The translations under genes and the position numbers were made by a program. A stretch of 14,126 nucleotides of DNA, from the NCBI GenBank assembly GCA_902806295.1, contig CADCWB010000182.1:1-14126 (forward strand), read 5' to 3'. Source of the stretch: an uncultured Sphingomonas sp. (GTDB lineage Bacteria > Pseudomonadota > Alphaproteobacteria > Sphingomonadales > Sphingomonadaceae). The notes under the pieces were generated by a model, which was not told where the DNA came from, searched no databases, and saw only the letters and a program-made list of their open reading frames with translations. This document shows, piece after piece, positions 1 to 7,562 of the stretch; position 1 is the first letter of the stretch, and each line of letters starts with the position of its first letter.

Positions 1-789
1 AACATCATCCTCAAGCTGTTGCAGGCGTCCGACTACAACGTCGAAAAGGCGCAGCGCGGCATCGTCTACATCGACGAAATCGACAAGATCAGCCGCAAGT
101 CGGACAACCCCTCGATCACTCGCGATGTATCGGGCGAGGGTGTGCAGCAGGCGCTGCTGAAGCTGATGGAAGGCACCACCGCTTCGGTGCCGCCGCAGGG
201 CGGGCGCAAACATCCCCAGCAGGAGTTTCTGCAGGTCGACACGACCAACATCCTGTTCATCTGCGGCGGGGCCTTCGCGGGCCTCGAGAAGATCATCGGC
301 GATCGCCTGCAGGGCAAGTCGATTGGGTTCGGCGCCCATGTGGCTGCGCCCGACGAGCGGCGCACGGGCGAGGTGCTCAAGAACTGCGAGCCGGAAGATC
401 TGCTGAAGTTCGGCCTGATCCCCGAGTTCATCGGCCGCTTGCCGGTGATTGCGACTCTGGAAGACCTGGATGAGACCGCGCTGGTCAAGATCCTCGTCGA
501 GCCGAAGAACGCGCTGGTGAAGCAATATGCCAAGCTGTTCGATATGGAGGACGTGGAGCTCGGCTTCTCGGACGACGCACTGCATACGATCGCGCGCAAG
601 GCGATCGAGCGGAAAACTGGTGCTCGCGGCCTGCGGTCGATCCTGGAGTCGATCCTGCTCGACACCATGTTCGACCTGCCCAGCATGGACGGGGTGGACG
701 AGGTGCACGTCGACAAGGATGTGGTCGACGGGCGCAAAGAGCCGGTGCGGGTCTATGCGGAGAAGGCCAAACAGGGCGACGCGGCTTAG
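1..789 (+). CDS. clpX: ATP-dependent Clp protease ATP-binding subunit ClpX (5'-truncated by window edge)
   Basis: AAA+ unfoldase that recognises tagged or damaged cytosolic proteins, unfolds them and threads them into the ClpP peptidase. The reading frame is open from base 1, so the gene starts upstream; about 262 C-terminal residues are present. Seen here: the Walker B segment IVYIDEIDK (bases 61-87), the RKH pore-entrance loop in GGRKHPQQEF, the sensor-1 region ILFICGGAF, the ClpP-docking IGF loop (bases 322-330), the arginine-finger segment IPEFIGRLP, and the sensor-2 motif GARGLRS. Missing, and presumably upstream: the zinc-binding domain, Walker A and the GYVG pore loop. The protein ends normally for the family, with a short charged tail KAKQGDAA. 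clpP normally lies upstream, but that is outside the window. Every motif expected in this part is intact, so the gene looks functional. Identification is near certain from colinear similarity to ClpX over the whole visible length. Confidence 0.98.
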   Translation, partial: NIILKLLQASDYNVEKAQRGIVYIDEIDKISRKSDNPSITRDVSGEGVQQALLKLMEGTTASVPPQGGRKHPQQEFLQVDTTNILFICGGAFAGLEKIIGDRLQGKSIGFGAHVAAPDERRTGEVLKNCEPEDLLKFGLIPEFIGRLPVIATLEDLDETALVKILVEPKNALVKQYAKLFDMEDVELGFSDDALHTIARKAIERKTGARGLRSILESILLDTMFDLPSMDGVDEVHVDKDVVDGRKEPVRVYAEKAKQGDAA

Positions 790-800
790 GCACTTGCGTT

Positions 801-816
801 GTGCTCGAATGAGCAC
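801..816 (+). terminator. Inverted repeat after clpX, possible weak terminator hairpin
   Basis: A perfect 6-bp inverted repeat with a 4-base loop, GTGCTC-GAAT-GAGCAC, begins 11 bases after the clpX stop. Three further G-U wobble pairs could lengthen the stem in RNA. There is no T-run after it, so it is not a classical intrinsic terminator. It could instead be a 3'-end stabilising hairpin or a protein-binding site. The symmetry is seen directly; the role is inference. Confidence 0.3.
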
Positions 817-842
817 GGTTGCCGACGAACCGCCCTCAACGG

Positions 843-857
843 GGTGACTCTGTCACC
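843..857. promoter_or_regulatory. Perfect inverted repeat in the clpX-tamA gap, possible operator
   Basis: GGTGAC-TCT-GTCACC is a 15-base perfect inverted repeat of 6-bp arms around a 3-base centre. It lies in the stretch where a tamA promoter would be expected, about 46 bases before the chosen tamA start. I could not find a convincing -35/-10 pair nearby. It may be an operator, a small hairpin or chance. Confidence 0.25.
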
Positions 858-891
858 AGCGACGCTAAAGGGAGCGGCTTCGGTTCGGTCG

Positions 892-897
892 AAAGAG
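892..897 (+). promoter_or_regulatory. Ribosome binding site supporting a TTG start for tamA
   Basis: AAAGAG lies 6 bases before the TTG at 904. This TTG opens directly into a clean signal peptide, whereas the in-frame TTG at 799 and GTG at 844 have no such site and would place 20-35 non-hydrophobic residues ahead of it. The site therefore decides the start. No ATG occurs in frame before the signal peptide. Confidence 0.45.
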
Positions 898-903
898 CTT
901 TCT

Positions 904-3072
904 TTGCAATCGGTTGTTCGTCGCCACCTTCTGCTGACAACGGCGCTGATTGCGCTTGCCGCCGTGGCACCAGAGCAGGCCGACGCACAGGACCTTGAGA
1001 CATCCGGACCGGCCACCTGTCCACCGGAAACGCCAGTCGCTCCCGCGCCGCCGACGGGCGCGCAACTGCCATCGGTCGATCCGATCATCTGCGCCGACGA
1101 ACTCAATCGCGAGACGCCGGCGCTTGGGGCCGACGATCCGGCGCTCGCCGGGTCGCTGGAGAGCGTCGCCGAGTTTGAGGCACGCTTGCGGGCGGCGGAG
1201 GCGAGGCCCGGCGACATCGCGCCCACGGCCGACCCGGAACTTGCCCAGCCGCTGCCGCCATTGAACCAGTTCGACGTTCGGGAGGTGGAACTGGCCCAGC
1301 CGGACCCGGCCGAGGCGGTTGCCGAGCTCCGCTACGCGACCCGCCTCGAAGGCCTTGCAGCTGTCGATGCGGAGACCGAGGCCGACCTCAATGCTCAATT
1401 CAGGGAATTGTCGGCCTTGCGAGATGGGGACGGCAAGGCCGCCAACGAAGCCATGCTGTCCGCCCGACTGACCGAGGACAGCAAGCTCATCCAGCGCCTC
1501 CTTCAGGCCGAGGGCTGGTACGACGCCAAGATCGACACTCGCATCGACCGTTCGCGGGCGGCAGACGGGCAGCCGGTGAGTGCCGTGCTGCTGGTCTCAC
1601 CTGGTGAAAGGTACAAGCTCAGTACGATCGCGGTGCAGGCCGATCCGACCGTGCCTTCCGGACTCATCGACAAGAACCTGGCGCTCAAGGTGGGCGAGCC
1701 GATCGTAGCGCAGCGCATCCAGGGAGCGGAGGCGAACGTTGCGGTTGTGTTGCCGCAAGAAGGCTACCCCTTCGCCACGGTGGGCCAGCGTGACGTGCTG
1801 CTCGATCCTGAAACTCATCTTGGCGACTATACGCTGCCCGTGACGCTTGGCCCGAGGGCGCGCTTCGGCGGGTTCCGGACCACCGGCGACCTCGCATTCG
1901 ACGCTCGCCATGTCGAGGTGCTTGCTCGGTTCGACCGGGGCGAACTGTACGACAGCCGGGATGTCGACGATCTTCGCGCGGCGCTGGTCGCGACCGGGCT
2001 GTTTACCACCGTTGCGGTAGAGCCGGAGCGGACGGGCCAGGTCAACGCCGACGGCACAGAGGTCGTGACCATGCTGGTCACCCAAGACGCCGGGCCGCCG
2101 CGGACCCTGGCGGCGAGCGCTGGCTACGGCACCGGCCAGGGCTTCCGACTTGAGGGCAGTTGGACCCACCGCAACCTGTTCCCGCCCGAGGGTGCGCTGG
2201 TCACGACGGCCGTGGCGGGCACGCAGGAACAGGGCGCCAGCGTTATCTTCCGCCGCTCCAACGCCGTCAAGCGCGACCGCACCTTCCAGACTGGCCTCGA
2301 AGCGTTGCGCAGCCGGTATGAGGCGTTCGACGCCCTAACCGGGCGATTGTTCGCGCGGCTGAGCTACGACAGCACGCCGATCTGGCGCAAGACACTGACT
2401 TGGGGCCTAGGCGCTGAGATCCTAGGCACGGTCGAAGAGGACTATAACTTCGCCATTGGCGAGCGAGACAAGCGCAAGTTCCTGATCGGCGGGATCAGCG
2501 GTCAATTGGGCTTCGACCGCAGCGACAGCCTGCTGGATCCGACCAGGGGATTTCGCGCCCAGATCCTCGTTCAGCCCGAAGGCGCTCTGAGTGATGGCTT
2601 CCGGCCTTACGTTCGCAGCCAACTGGATGGCAGTGCTTATTATCCCGTTGGTGACAGTCTGGTTATTGCCGGGCGGGCGCGGATCGGGAGCACGCTTGGC
2701 ATCGATCGGTTTAATCTTGCTCCGTCCCGGCGCTTCTATGCGGGCGGCGGCGGGTCGGTGCGCGGCTTCGGCTTCCAGCAGCTCGGTCCCAAGGACCCGG
2801 ACGATCGTCCGCTCGGCGGGCTCAGCCTGACCGAGGCGGCGGCGGAGGTGCGGTATCGCTTCGGCGACTTCGGCGTGGTCGGCTTCGTCGACGCGGGCCA
2901 GGTCTATGAGGAGCGGGTACCAAGCTTCCGCGGCTTGCGGACGGGCGTAGGGATCGGCGGCCGCTACTACACCAACTTCGGCCCGCTCCGCGTCGACGTC
3001 GCCACTCCGCTCGGCCGCAGGCCGGGCGAAAGCCGGTTCAACATCTACATCTCCATCGGTCAGGCGTTCTGA
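904..3072 (+). CDS. tamA: TamA, outer-membrane Omp85-family subunit of the translocation and assembly module
   Basis: Outer-membrane protein of the BamA/TamA family that works with TamB in outer-membrane biogenesis. With the TTG start it has 722 residues. Residues 1-28 form a signal peptide (VVRRH, then a Leu/Ala core, cleavage likely after ADA). Residues 29-139 are an Ala/Pro-rich extension holding C39 and C63, the only cysteines I see in the mature protein. About 140-395 fit three POTRA domains, with GWYDAKID and GYPFATV typical of Omp85 POTRAs. About 398-722 form the beta-barrel, with the VRGF motif of the barrel-lumen loop at 619-622 and a C-terminal Phe, as in outer-membrane barrels. The stop overlaps the tamB start by one base (TGATG), so the pair is likely one operon. 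The longer frame from 799 lacks an SD and would bury the signal peptide. The family is certain; TamA rather than BamA is chosen because tamB follows directly. Confidence 0.93.
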   Translation: MQSVVRRHLLLTTALIALAAVAPEQADAQDLETSGPATCPPETPVAPAPPTGAQLPSVDPIICADELNRETPALGADDPALAGSLESVAEFEARLRAAEARPGDIAPTADPELAQPLPPLNQFDVREVELAQPDPAEAVAELRYATRLEGLAAVDAETEADLNAQFRELSALRDGDGKAANEAMLSARLTEDSKLIQRLLQAEGWYDAKIDTRIDRSRAADGQPVSAVLLVSPGERYKLSTIAVQADPTVPSGLIDKNLALKVGEPIVAQRIQGAEANVAVVLPQEGYPFATVGQRDVLLDPETHLGDYTLPVTLGPRARFGGFRTTGDLAFDARHVEVLARFDRGELYDSRDVDDLRAALVATGLFTTVAVEPERTGQVNADGTEVVTMLVTQDAGPPRTLAASAGYGTGQGFRLEGSWTHRNLFPPEGALVTTAVAGTQEQGASVIFRRSNAVKRDRTFQTGLEALRSRYEAFDALTGRLFARLSYDSTPIWRKTLTWGLGAEILGTVEEDYNFAIGERDKRKFLIGGISGQLGFDRSDSLLDPTRGFRAQILVQPEGALSDGFRPYVRSQLDGSAYYPVGDSLVIAGRARIGSTLGIDRFNLAPSRRFYAGGGGSVRGFGFQQLGPKDPDDRPLGGLSLTEAAAEVRYRFGDFGVVGFVDAGQVYEERVPSFRGLRTGVGIGGRYYTNFGPLRVDVATPLGRRPGESRFNIYISIGQAF

Positions 3073-6000
3073 TGAGCGACGTCGCCGCTCAATCCGGTGC
3101 ATCGCCGGAGCGCGATGAAGAGACGATCGTCGTCCGCCGATACGTCAACTGGCCAGTGCGGATTGCTAAGTGGCTGCTCGGCTTGCTGCTGGGGCTTGTC
3201 TTGCTGGCCGGGCTGGCAATCTTAGCCATCAACACCGACCCTGGCCGTCGCTTCGTTGCCGACCGCATTGCCGGCCTGGAGTTTGCCAACGGCATGAAGA
3301 TCGGTGTCGGGCGGATCGACGGTTCGCTCTACGGCGCCATGACGCTGCATCGCTTCACCCTGTCCGATCCCAAAGGCGTGTTCTTTGCCGCGCCTGTTGT
3401 GCGGGTCGACTGGCGGCCCTTCGATTATCTCAACAACCATGTGGACGTGCGCAGCCTGATCGCTCCCACCGCCACCTTGGCTCGTCTGCCGGAGTTCCGG
3501 GCCACTCCGCCCAGCGACGCACCCCTGCTACCCGATCTCGACATCACGGTCGGCCGGCTCAAGGTCGATCGACTGGTGATTGAGCGACCGGTGACCGGCG
3601 AACGGCGGGTAGCTTTCATTGACGGACGGGCGCGGATCGCGGACCGGCAGGCGCAGGTCGCGTTGCAGGCTGCAGCGCTCGGGGGCGAGGGCCGCGCCGG
3701 GGGCGACCGCTTGAGCCTAAGGCTCGATGCAGTCCCGGAGGCCAATCGGCTGGCGCTGAGCGCCTTCGTCAACGCGCCGTCCAATGGAGTGGTGGCGAGG
3801 CTAGTCGGGTTGACGGCGCCGCTGCGCCTGCAAGTGCAGGGCAGCGGCGATTGGAACAGATGGGACGGTCGGCTGCTGGCCGATCTCGACAATGCGCCAT
3901 TCGCGCGCCTGGCGCTCTCGGCACGGGACGGCACCTTCGGTGTGCGCGGTCCGACCCGCGTTGCGCGGTTGGTGGAGGGGCCGACCGCCGCCTTGCTCGG
4001 CCCGATCACCAACATCGCGCTGCAGTCCACCTGGCAGAACCGGCGCGCCGACCTGAACGCTCGGCTGTCGAGCGATGCCTTTACCGTGGTAGGTAACGGG
4101 GTTGCGGACGTCGGCCGCAATCGCTTCGACGATCTGCGGCTGAACTTCGCACTGCTCAAGCCCGGCGCGTTGGCGCCGAACTTGGCAGGTCGCGACCTGC
4201 GGGCGCTGGTCACGCTGAATGGCGAGCTGAGGCGACCGAAGGTCGATTACCGGATCACGGCGGCGACCTTGGCCTTTAACGACATGGGCCTGCAGGGGCT
4301 CGACGCTCGCGGCGTCGCGCGGTTCGACCGCGATCATCTGACCGTACCGATTGCTGCCAGGGCACGGGCCATCACGGGCTTGGACACTGTGGCTGGTGGC
4401 ACGATCACCAACGTTAGGCTGGATGGCGACCTGGCCGTCGACTGGCCGCGGATCGTGTCCGACAATCTTCGCCTCCGGGCTGACCGGATCGACGCCAAGG
4501 CGATCATCCTCGCGGATGTCGCCAAGGGTCTTTACACCGGAGCGTTGGAAGGCCGGGTCAACGATTACCGGATCGACAGCGTTGGCATTTTTAACATAGA
4601 TACGCAGGCCGATGTGAAGACGCTGGCGAATGGCGGCTTCAGCCTGGTCGGGCGGGTGCGCGCCCAATCCACCCGCCTGTTCAACGAAGGCGTGCGCAAC
4701 TTCTTTGGCGGCAATCTGGTGGCGTCGAGCGATGTCGCCTACGGCGAGGATGGCCTGATCCGCTTCTCCCGCCTCCGTCTCACCGCACCGCAGCTCCGGG
4801 TCACCGACGGCAGCGGCAGCTACTCGCCGGATGGCCGCATCGACCTGCGCGCAACAGGCATTTCACGGCAATATGGCCCGGTCGGGGTGCAGGTGGGCGG
4901 TACCGTCAGCGCTCCGCGGGCGACCGTCACCGCCACCAGGCCCGGGTTCGGTCTCGGTATCGCCGGGCTCCGGGCCGAGATCCGCAGCGCCGGCAACGCC
5001 TATCTCGTGCTCGCACGGGGTCGGAGCGACTATGGCGACTTCACTGCCGATGTTGCCGTCCAGACTGCTGCCGGTCCCCTGACTATCGACATCCGCCGTG
5101 CGACCCTGGCCGGCATCACGGCGCGCGGGCGAGTTCGGCAGACCGCCGCTGGACCATTCGCCGGACGGCTGGATGCAACCGGGCAGGGGCTGGGCGGGGT
5201 GGTCCGACTGTCGGCAGCGGGGCGCTATCAACAGGCCATCGTCAACTTGCGCGCACGCAATGCCGTGCTTCCTGAACCCGCCAACATTGCCGTCGGTGCG
5301 GCGATCGTCGACGCCCGCATCACTCTCTACGATCAGCCGGAGGTGATCGCCGACGTGCAGCTCGCCCAGGCGCGGTTCGGCACCACCGACATTGCGGCTC
5401 TGCGCACGATCATCAATTACCAGGGCGGGCGCGGTTTCGCGCGCGGCCTGGCTGAGGGCACGTCCGGTGTGCCGTTCCGCGTGGCGTTCAACAGCGTGCT
5501 TCAGCCCTCGCTCTGGCGCGCTGCGCTGAAGGGCCGGATCAACGGTGTCGACGTTCGCACCGACAGCCCGGCCCGGATCGTTCCGCGCGGCAGCACTTAC
5601 GAACTCTTGCCAACCCGCCTTGTGTTCGACCGAGGCAGCATGCGGCTGGCCGGCAGTTACGGTCGCGAACTGCGGTTGCAGAGCCGCATCGACGGGCTCG
5701 ACATGGCGCTGCTGGACGTGTTCGCGCCTGGGCTCGGCGTCAGCGGTCGGGCCACCGGAAGCATCGACTTCGTTCAAGTCGGCAGCGCCTTTCCCCGTCT
5801 CGATGCCGGCCTGGCCATCCGCAACTTCACTCGCACAACGGCCGCATCGGTCAGCCGACCGCTGGACGTCAACCTGGTGGCGCGGCTGGCGCCCGGGGTC
5901 GGCGAACTACGCGCAGTGATGCGTACGCGCGGGACGGTCGTGGGACGGGTGCAGGCGGCGGTTCAGCCGCTCGCTTCGGGCAGCTGGACGCAGCGGATCG

Positions 6001-7313
6001 CCGGCGCTCCGCTGCGTGGCGGCGTTCGCTACATTGGCCCGGCCGATGCGCTTTTCTCGTTGGCCGGGCTTGTCGATCAGAGCCTTAGCGGGCCGCTGGG
6101 CGTTGCTGCCGATTTCAGTGGGCGGGTCGAGCGTCCGTCCCTGCAGGGCGTGGTGCGGGGACGCAACCTGACCTACGCCAATGCTACTTATGGCACGCGG
6201 CTGACCAATCTGGCGCTTCAGGGCCGCTTCACCGGGGAGCGGCTCCAAATCGACCAGCTAACCGCCCAGGCCGGCAGTGGCACGGTGACCGGCAGCGGTT
6301 ACGTCAGCCTGGCCGCGGCCAGCGGCTATCCGGCCAATTTCGATCTGGCGCTCAACAATGCGCGGCTGGCGAACAGCGATGCGCTACGGGCCACAGCCAC
6401 GGGCAACGTGCGGCTGATCAAGGCCGCCAATCAGGCACCAGTACTCAGCGGCACGGTGCGCCTGCCGGCAACCCGCTATCAGATTATTCGTCAGGGCGCG
6501 GCGGAACTGCCCGAGCTTACCGGCGTCCGCTTCAAACCGCCCCGGGGTCGCCCTAGGGTCACGGGCGACTCACCACCGCCGACCAACGCCAGCTTCAGCG
6601 ACGTGCAGCTTGACCTCAGGATCGAAGCGCCAGGGCAGCTTTTCGTCAGCGGCATGGGACTGGAATCCGAGTGGCGGGCCAACCTCATCGTGCGAGGCAG
6701 CAACAGCGATCCGCGGATCACTGGAACGGTCGACCTGATCCGCGGCACGCTCGGCTTTGCCGGCCGCTCCTTCGCCTTGCAGGAAGGCCGTATCCGCTTC
6801 GGCGGCGGCGGTACGGGCGATGCCACCATCGCATTGCGGGCCGAGGAAACGATCGGCGACGTCGACGTCATCGTGAATGTTGCGGGGTCGGCCCTCGACC
6901 CGCGGATAACCTTTTCAAGCTCGCCCGGACTGCCCCAGGACGAGATCGTGTCGCGCATCCTGTTCGGCAATTCGGTGGGCCAATTGTCGGCAATCCAGGC
7001 CGTGCAGCTGGCCGCGTCGCTCAACACATTGCGAGGGTCAGGCGGCGGGTTGAACCCACTCGGCAAGCTCCGTCAGGTGGCTGGTATCGATCGCCTGCGC
7101 ATCCTGGGTCCGGACGACACCGCCGGGCGCGGCACCGCGCTCGCCGCCGGCAAATACCTGACCGACGACATCTACCTGGAGGTGGTGACCGATGCCCGCG
7201 GCTTCACCGCGACCCAGCTGGAAGTCACCCTGTCGCGCAGCCTGTCGATCCTCAGCCAGGCGGGCGGTTCGAACAGCACCAACGTCAACGTCCGTTACCG
7301 CAAGACCTATTGA
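3072..7313 (+). CDS. tamB: TamB, translocation/assembly module inner-membrane-anchored bridge protein
   Basis: Very large protein (1413 residues) that spans the periplasm from the inner membrane to TamA and is thought to carry hydrophobic cargo or help outer-membrane assembly. A short cytoplasmic N-terminus is followed by one membrane helix at about residues 33-53 (WLLGLLLGLVLLAGLAILAI). A long stretch of repeating short beta-strand units follows, consistent with the AsmA-like/TamB beta-taco groove. The C-terminal TamB domain (DUF490), from about residue 1080, carries the family signature LPQDEIVSRILFG at 1287-1299 and ends in a beta-rich tail, NVNVRYRKTY. I saw no cysteine. The ATG overlaps the tamA stop and the TGA overlaps the ATG of the next small gene, so both junctions are of the coupled TGATG type. 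The size is within the family range, with no frameshift or truncation visible. Confidence 0.95.
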   Translation: MSDVAAQSGASPERDEETIVVRRYVNWPVRIAKWLLGLLLGLVLLAGLAILAINTDPGRRFVADRIAGLEFANGMKIGVGRIDGSLYGAMTLHRFTLSDPKGVFFAAPVVRVDWRPFDYLNNHVDVRSLIAPTATLARLPEFRATPPSDAPLLPDLDITVGRLKVDRLVIERPVTGERRVAFIDGRARIADRQAQVALQAAALGGEGRAGGDRLSLRLDAVPEANRLALSAFVNAPSNGVVARLVGLTAPLRLQVQGSGDWNRWDGRLLADLDNAPFARLALSARDGTFGVRGPTRVARLVEGPTAALLGPITNIALQSTWQNRRADLNARLSSDAFTVVGNGVADVGRNRFDDLRLNFALLKPGALAPNLAGRDLRALVTLNGELRRPKVDYRITAATLAFNDMGLQGLDARGVARFDRDHLTVPIAARARAITGLDTVAGGTITNVRLDGDLAVDWPRIVSDNLRLRADRIDAKAIILADVAKGLYTGALEGRVNDYRIDSVGIFNIDTQADVKTLANGGFSLVGRVRAQSTRLFNEGVRNFFGGNLVASSDVAYGEDGLIRFSRLRLTAPQLRVTDGSGSYSPDGRIDLRATGISRQYGPVGVQVGGTVSAPRATVTATRPGFGLGIAGLRAEIRSAGNAYLVLARGRSDYGDFTADVAVQTAAGPLTIDIRRATLAGITARGRVRQTAAGPFAGRLDATGQGLGGVVRLSAAGRYQQAIVNLRARNAVLPEPANIAVGAAIVDARITLYDQPEVIADVQLAQARFGTTDIAALRTIINYQGGRGFARGLAEGTSGVPFRVAFNSVLQPSLWRAALKGRINGVDVRTDSPARIVPRGSTYELLPTRLVFDRGSMRLAGSYGRELRLQSRIDGLDMALLDVFAPGLGVSGRATGSIDFVQVGSAFPRLDAGLAIRNFTRTTAASVSRPLDVNLVARLAPGVGELRAVMRTRGTVVGRVQAAVQPLASGSWTQRIAGAPLRGGVRYIGPADALFSLAGLVDQSLSGPLGVAADFSGRVERPSLQGVVRGRNLTYANATYGTRLTNLALQGRFTGERLQIDQLTAQAGSGTVTGSGYVSLAAASGYPANFDLALNNARLANSDALRATATGNVRLIKAANQAPVLSGTVRLPATRYQIIRQGAAELPELTGVRFKPPRGRPRVTGDSPPPTNASFSDVQLDLRIEAPGQLFVSGMGLESEWRANLIVRGSNSDPRITGTVDLIRGTLGFAGRSFALQEGRIRFGGGGTGDATIALRAEETIGDVDVIVNVAGSALDPRITFSSSPGLPQDEIVSRILFGNSVGQLSAIQAVQLAASLNTLRGSGGGLNPLGKLRQVAGIDRLRILGPDDTAGRGTALAAGKYLTDDIYLEVVTDARGFTATQLEVTLSRSLSILSQAGGSNSTNVNVRYRKTY

Positions 7314-7501
7314 TGCGGTGGGCGCTTGCTCTCCTGTTGCTAAGCTGCGCCTCGTGCCGCCAGCAGCGCGACTTCGACGAGCGATATAACGAGACCGCCG
7401 CCGAGCTGGAGAACAAGGCTCGAGCGCTGGATCAGCAGGTGGCGAAAGGTGCGGCCGACGACCTCAGCACGAACGCTGCCGACAACCAGGCCTCGGAATA
7501 G
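7313..7501 (+). CDS. Small predicted lipoprotein coupled to tamB
   Basis: A 62-residue protein I do not recognise by name. It starts MRW, followed by a Leu/Ala core and the lipobox LLSC, so C12 is the likely lipidated residue; C15 is a second but poorer candidate. Ala follows C12, with no Asp at +2, so outer-membrane sorting is more likely than inner-membrane retention. The mature part is about 51 residues, charged and predicted helical or coiled (FDERYNETAAELENKARALD), ending in an acidic, flexible tail. The ATG overlaps the tamB stop as TGATG and has no clear Shine-Dalgarno sequence, so translation probably depends on tamB. The following gene is convergent, so this is the last gene of the operon. 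A role with TamA/TamB is inferred from position only. It is too short to exclude a chance frame, but a signal peptide, lipobox and coupled start together make a real gene likely. Confidence 0.75.
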   Translation: MRWALALLLLSCASCRQQRDFDERYNETAAELENKARALDQQVAKGAADDLSTNAADNQASE

Positions 7502-7528
7502 CTCCGGGCTCTACTCCCGCGCGCGCAA

Positions 7529-7562
7529 GCTAAGCCGAAACGACTTCCCGCGCCGGCTCAGC
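7529..7562 (+). terminator. Possible terminator hairpin of the tam operon within the mfd 3' end
   Basis: GCTAAGCCG (7529-7537) and CGGCTCAGC (7554-7562) can pair with one mismatch around a 16-base loop, and the + strand then reads CTTCTTCTCC. The convergent genes are only 28 bases apart (7502-7529), so any terminator must overlap a coding end. The loop is large and the T-tract weak, so this is tentative. Confidence 0.25.

Noticed and set aside
66..737. 223-codon minus-strand frame inside clpX
   Set aside because: Ser/Arg-rich antisense shadow of a highly conserved ClpX region.
799..903. 35-codon 5' extension of tamA from TTG 799
   Set aside because: No ribosome site, would run through both inverted repeats, and puts non-hydrophobic residues ahead of a clean signal peptide.
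2406..2426. Two CCTAGG sites 15 bases apart in tamA
   Set aside because: CTAG-type sites are usually scarce in such genomes, but both encode an in-frame Leu-Gly in a barrel strand; probably chance codon choice.
4589..4605. AT-rich patch within tamB (around TTTTTAACATAGATAC)
   Set aside because: In frame and coding (IFNIDT), short, with no sign of a promoter serving a downstream gene or of inserted DNA.
7519..7526. Alternating CG run between the lipoprotein gene and mfd
   Set aside because: Only eight bases; expected by chance in GC-rich DNA.
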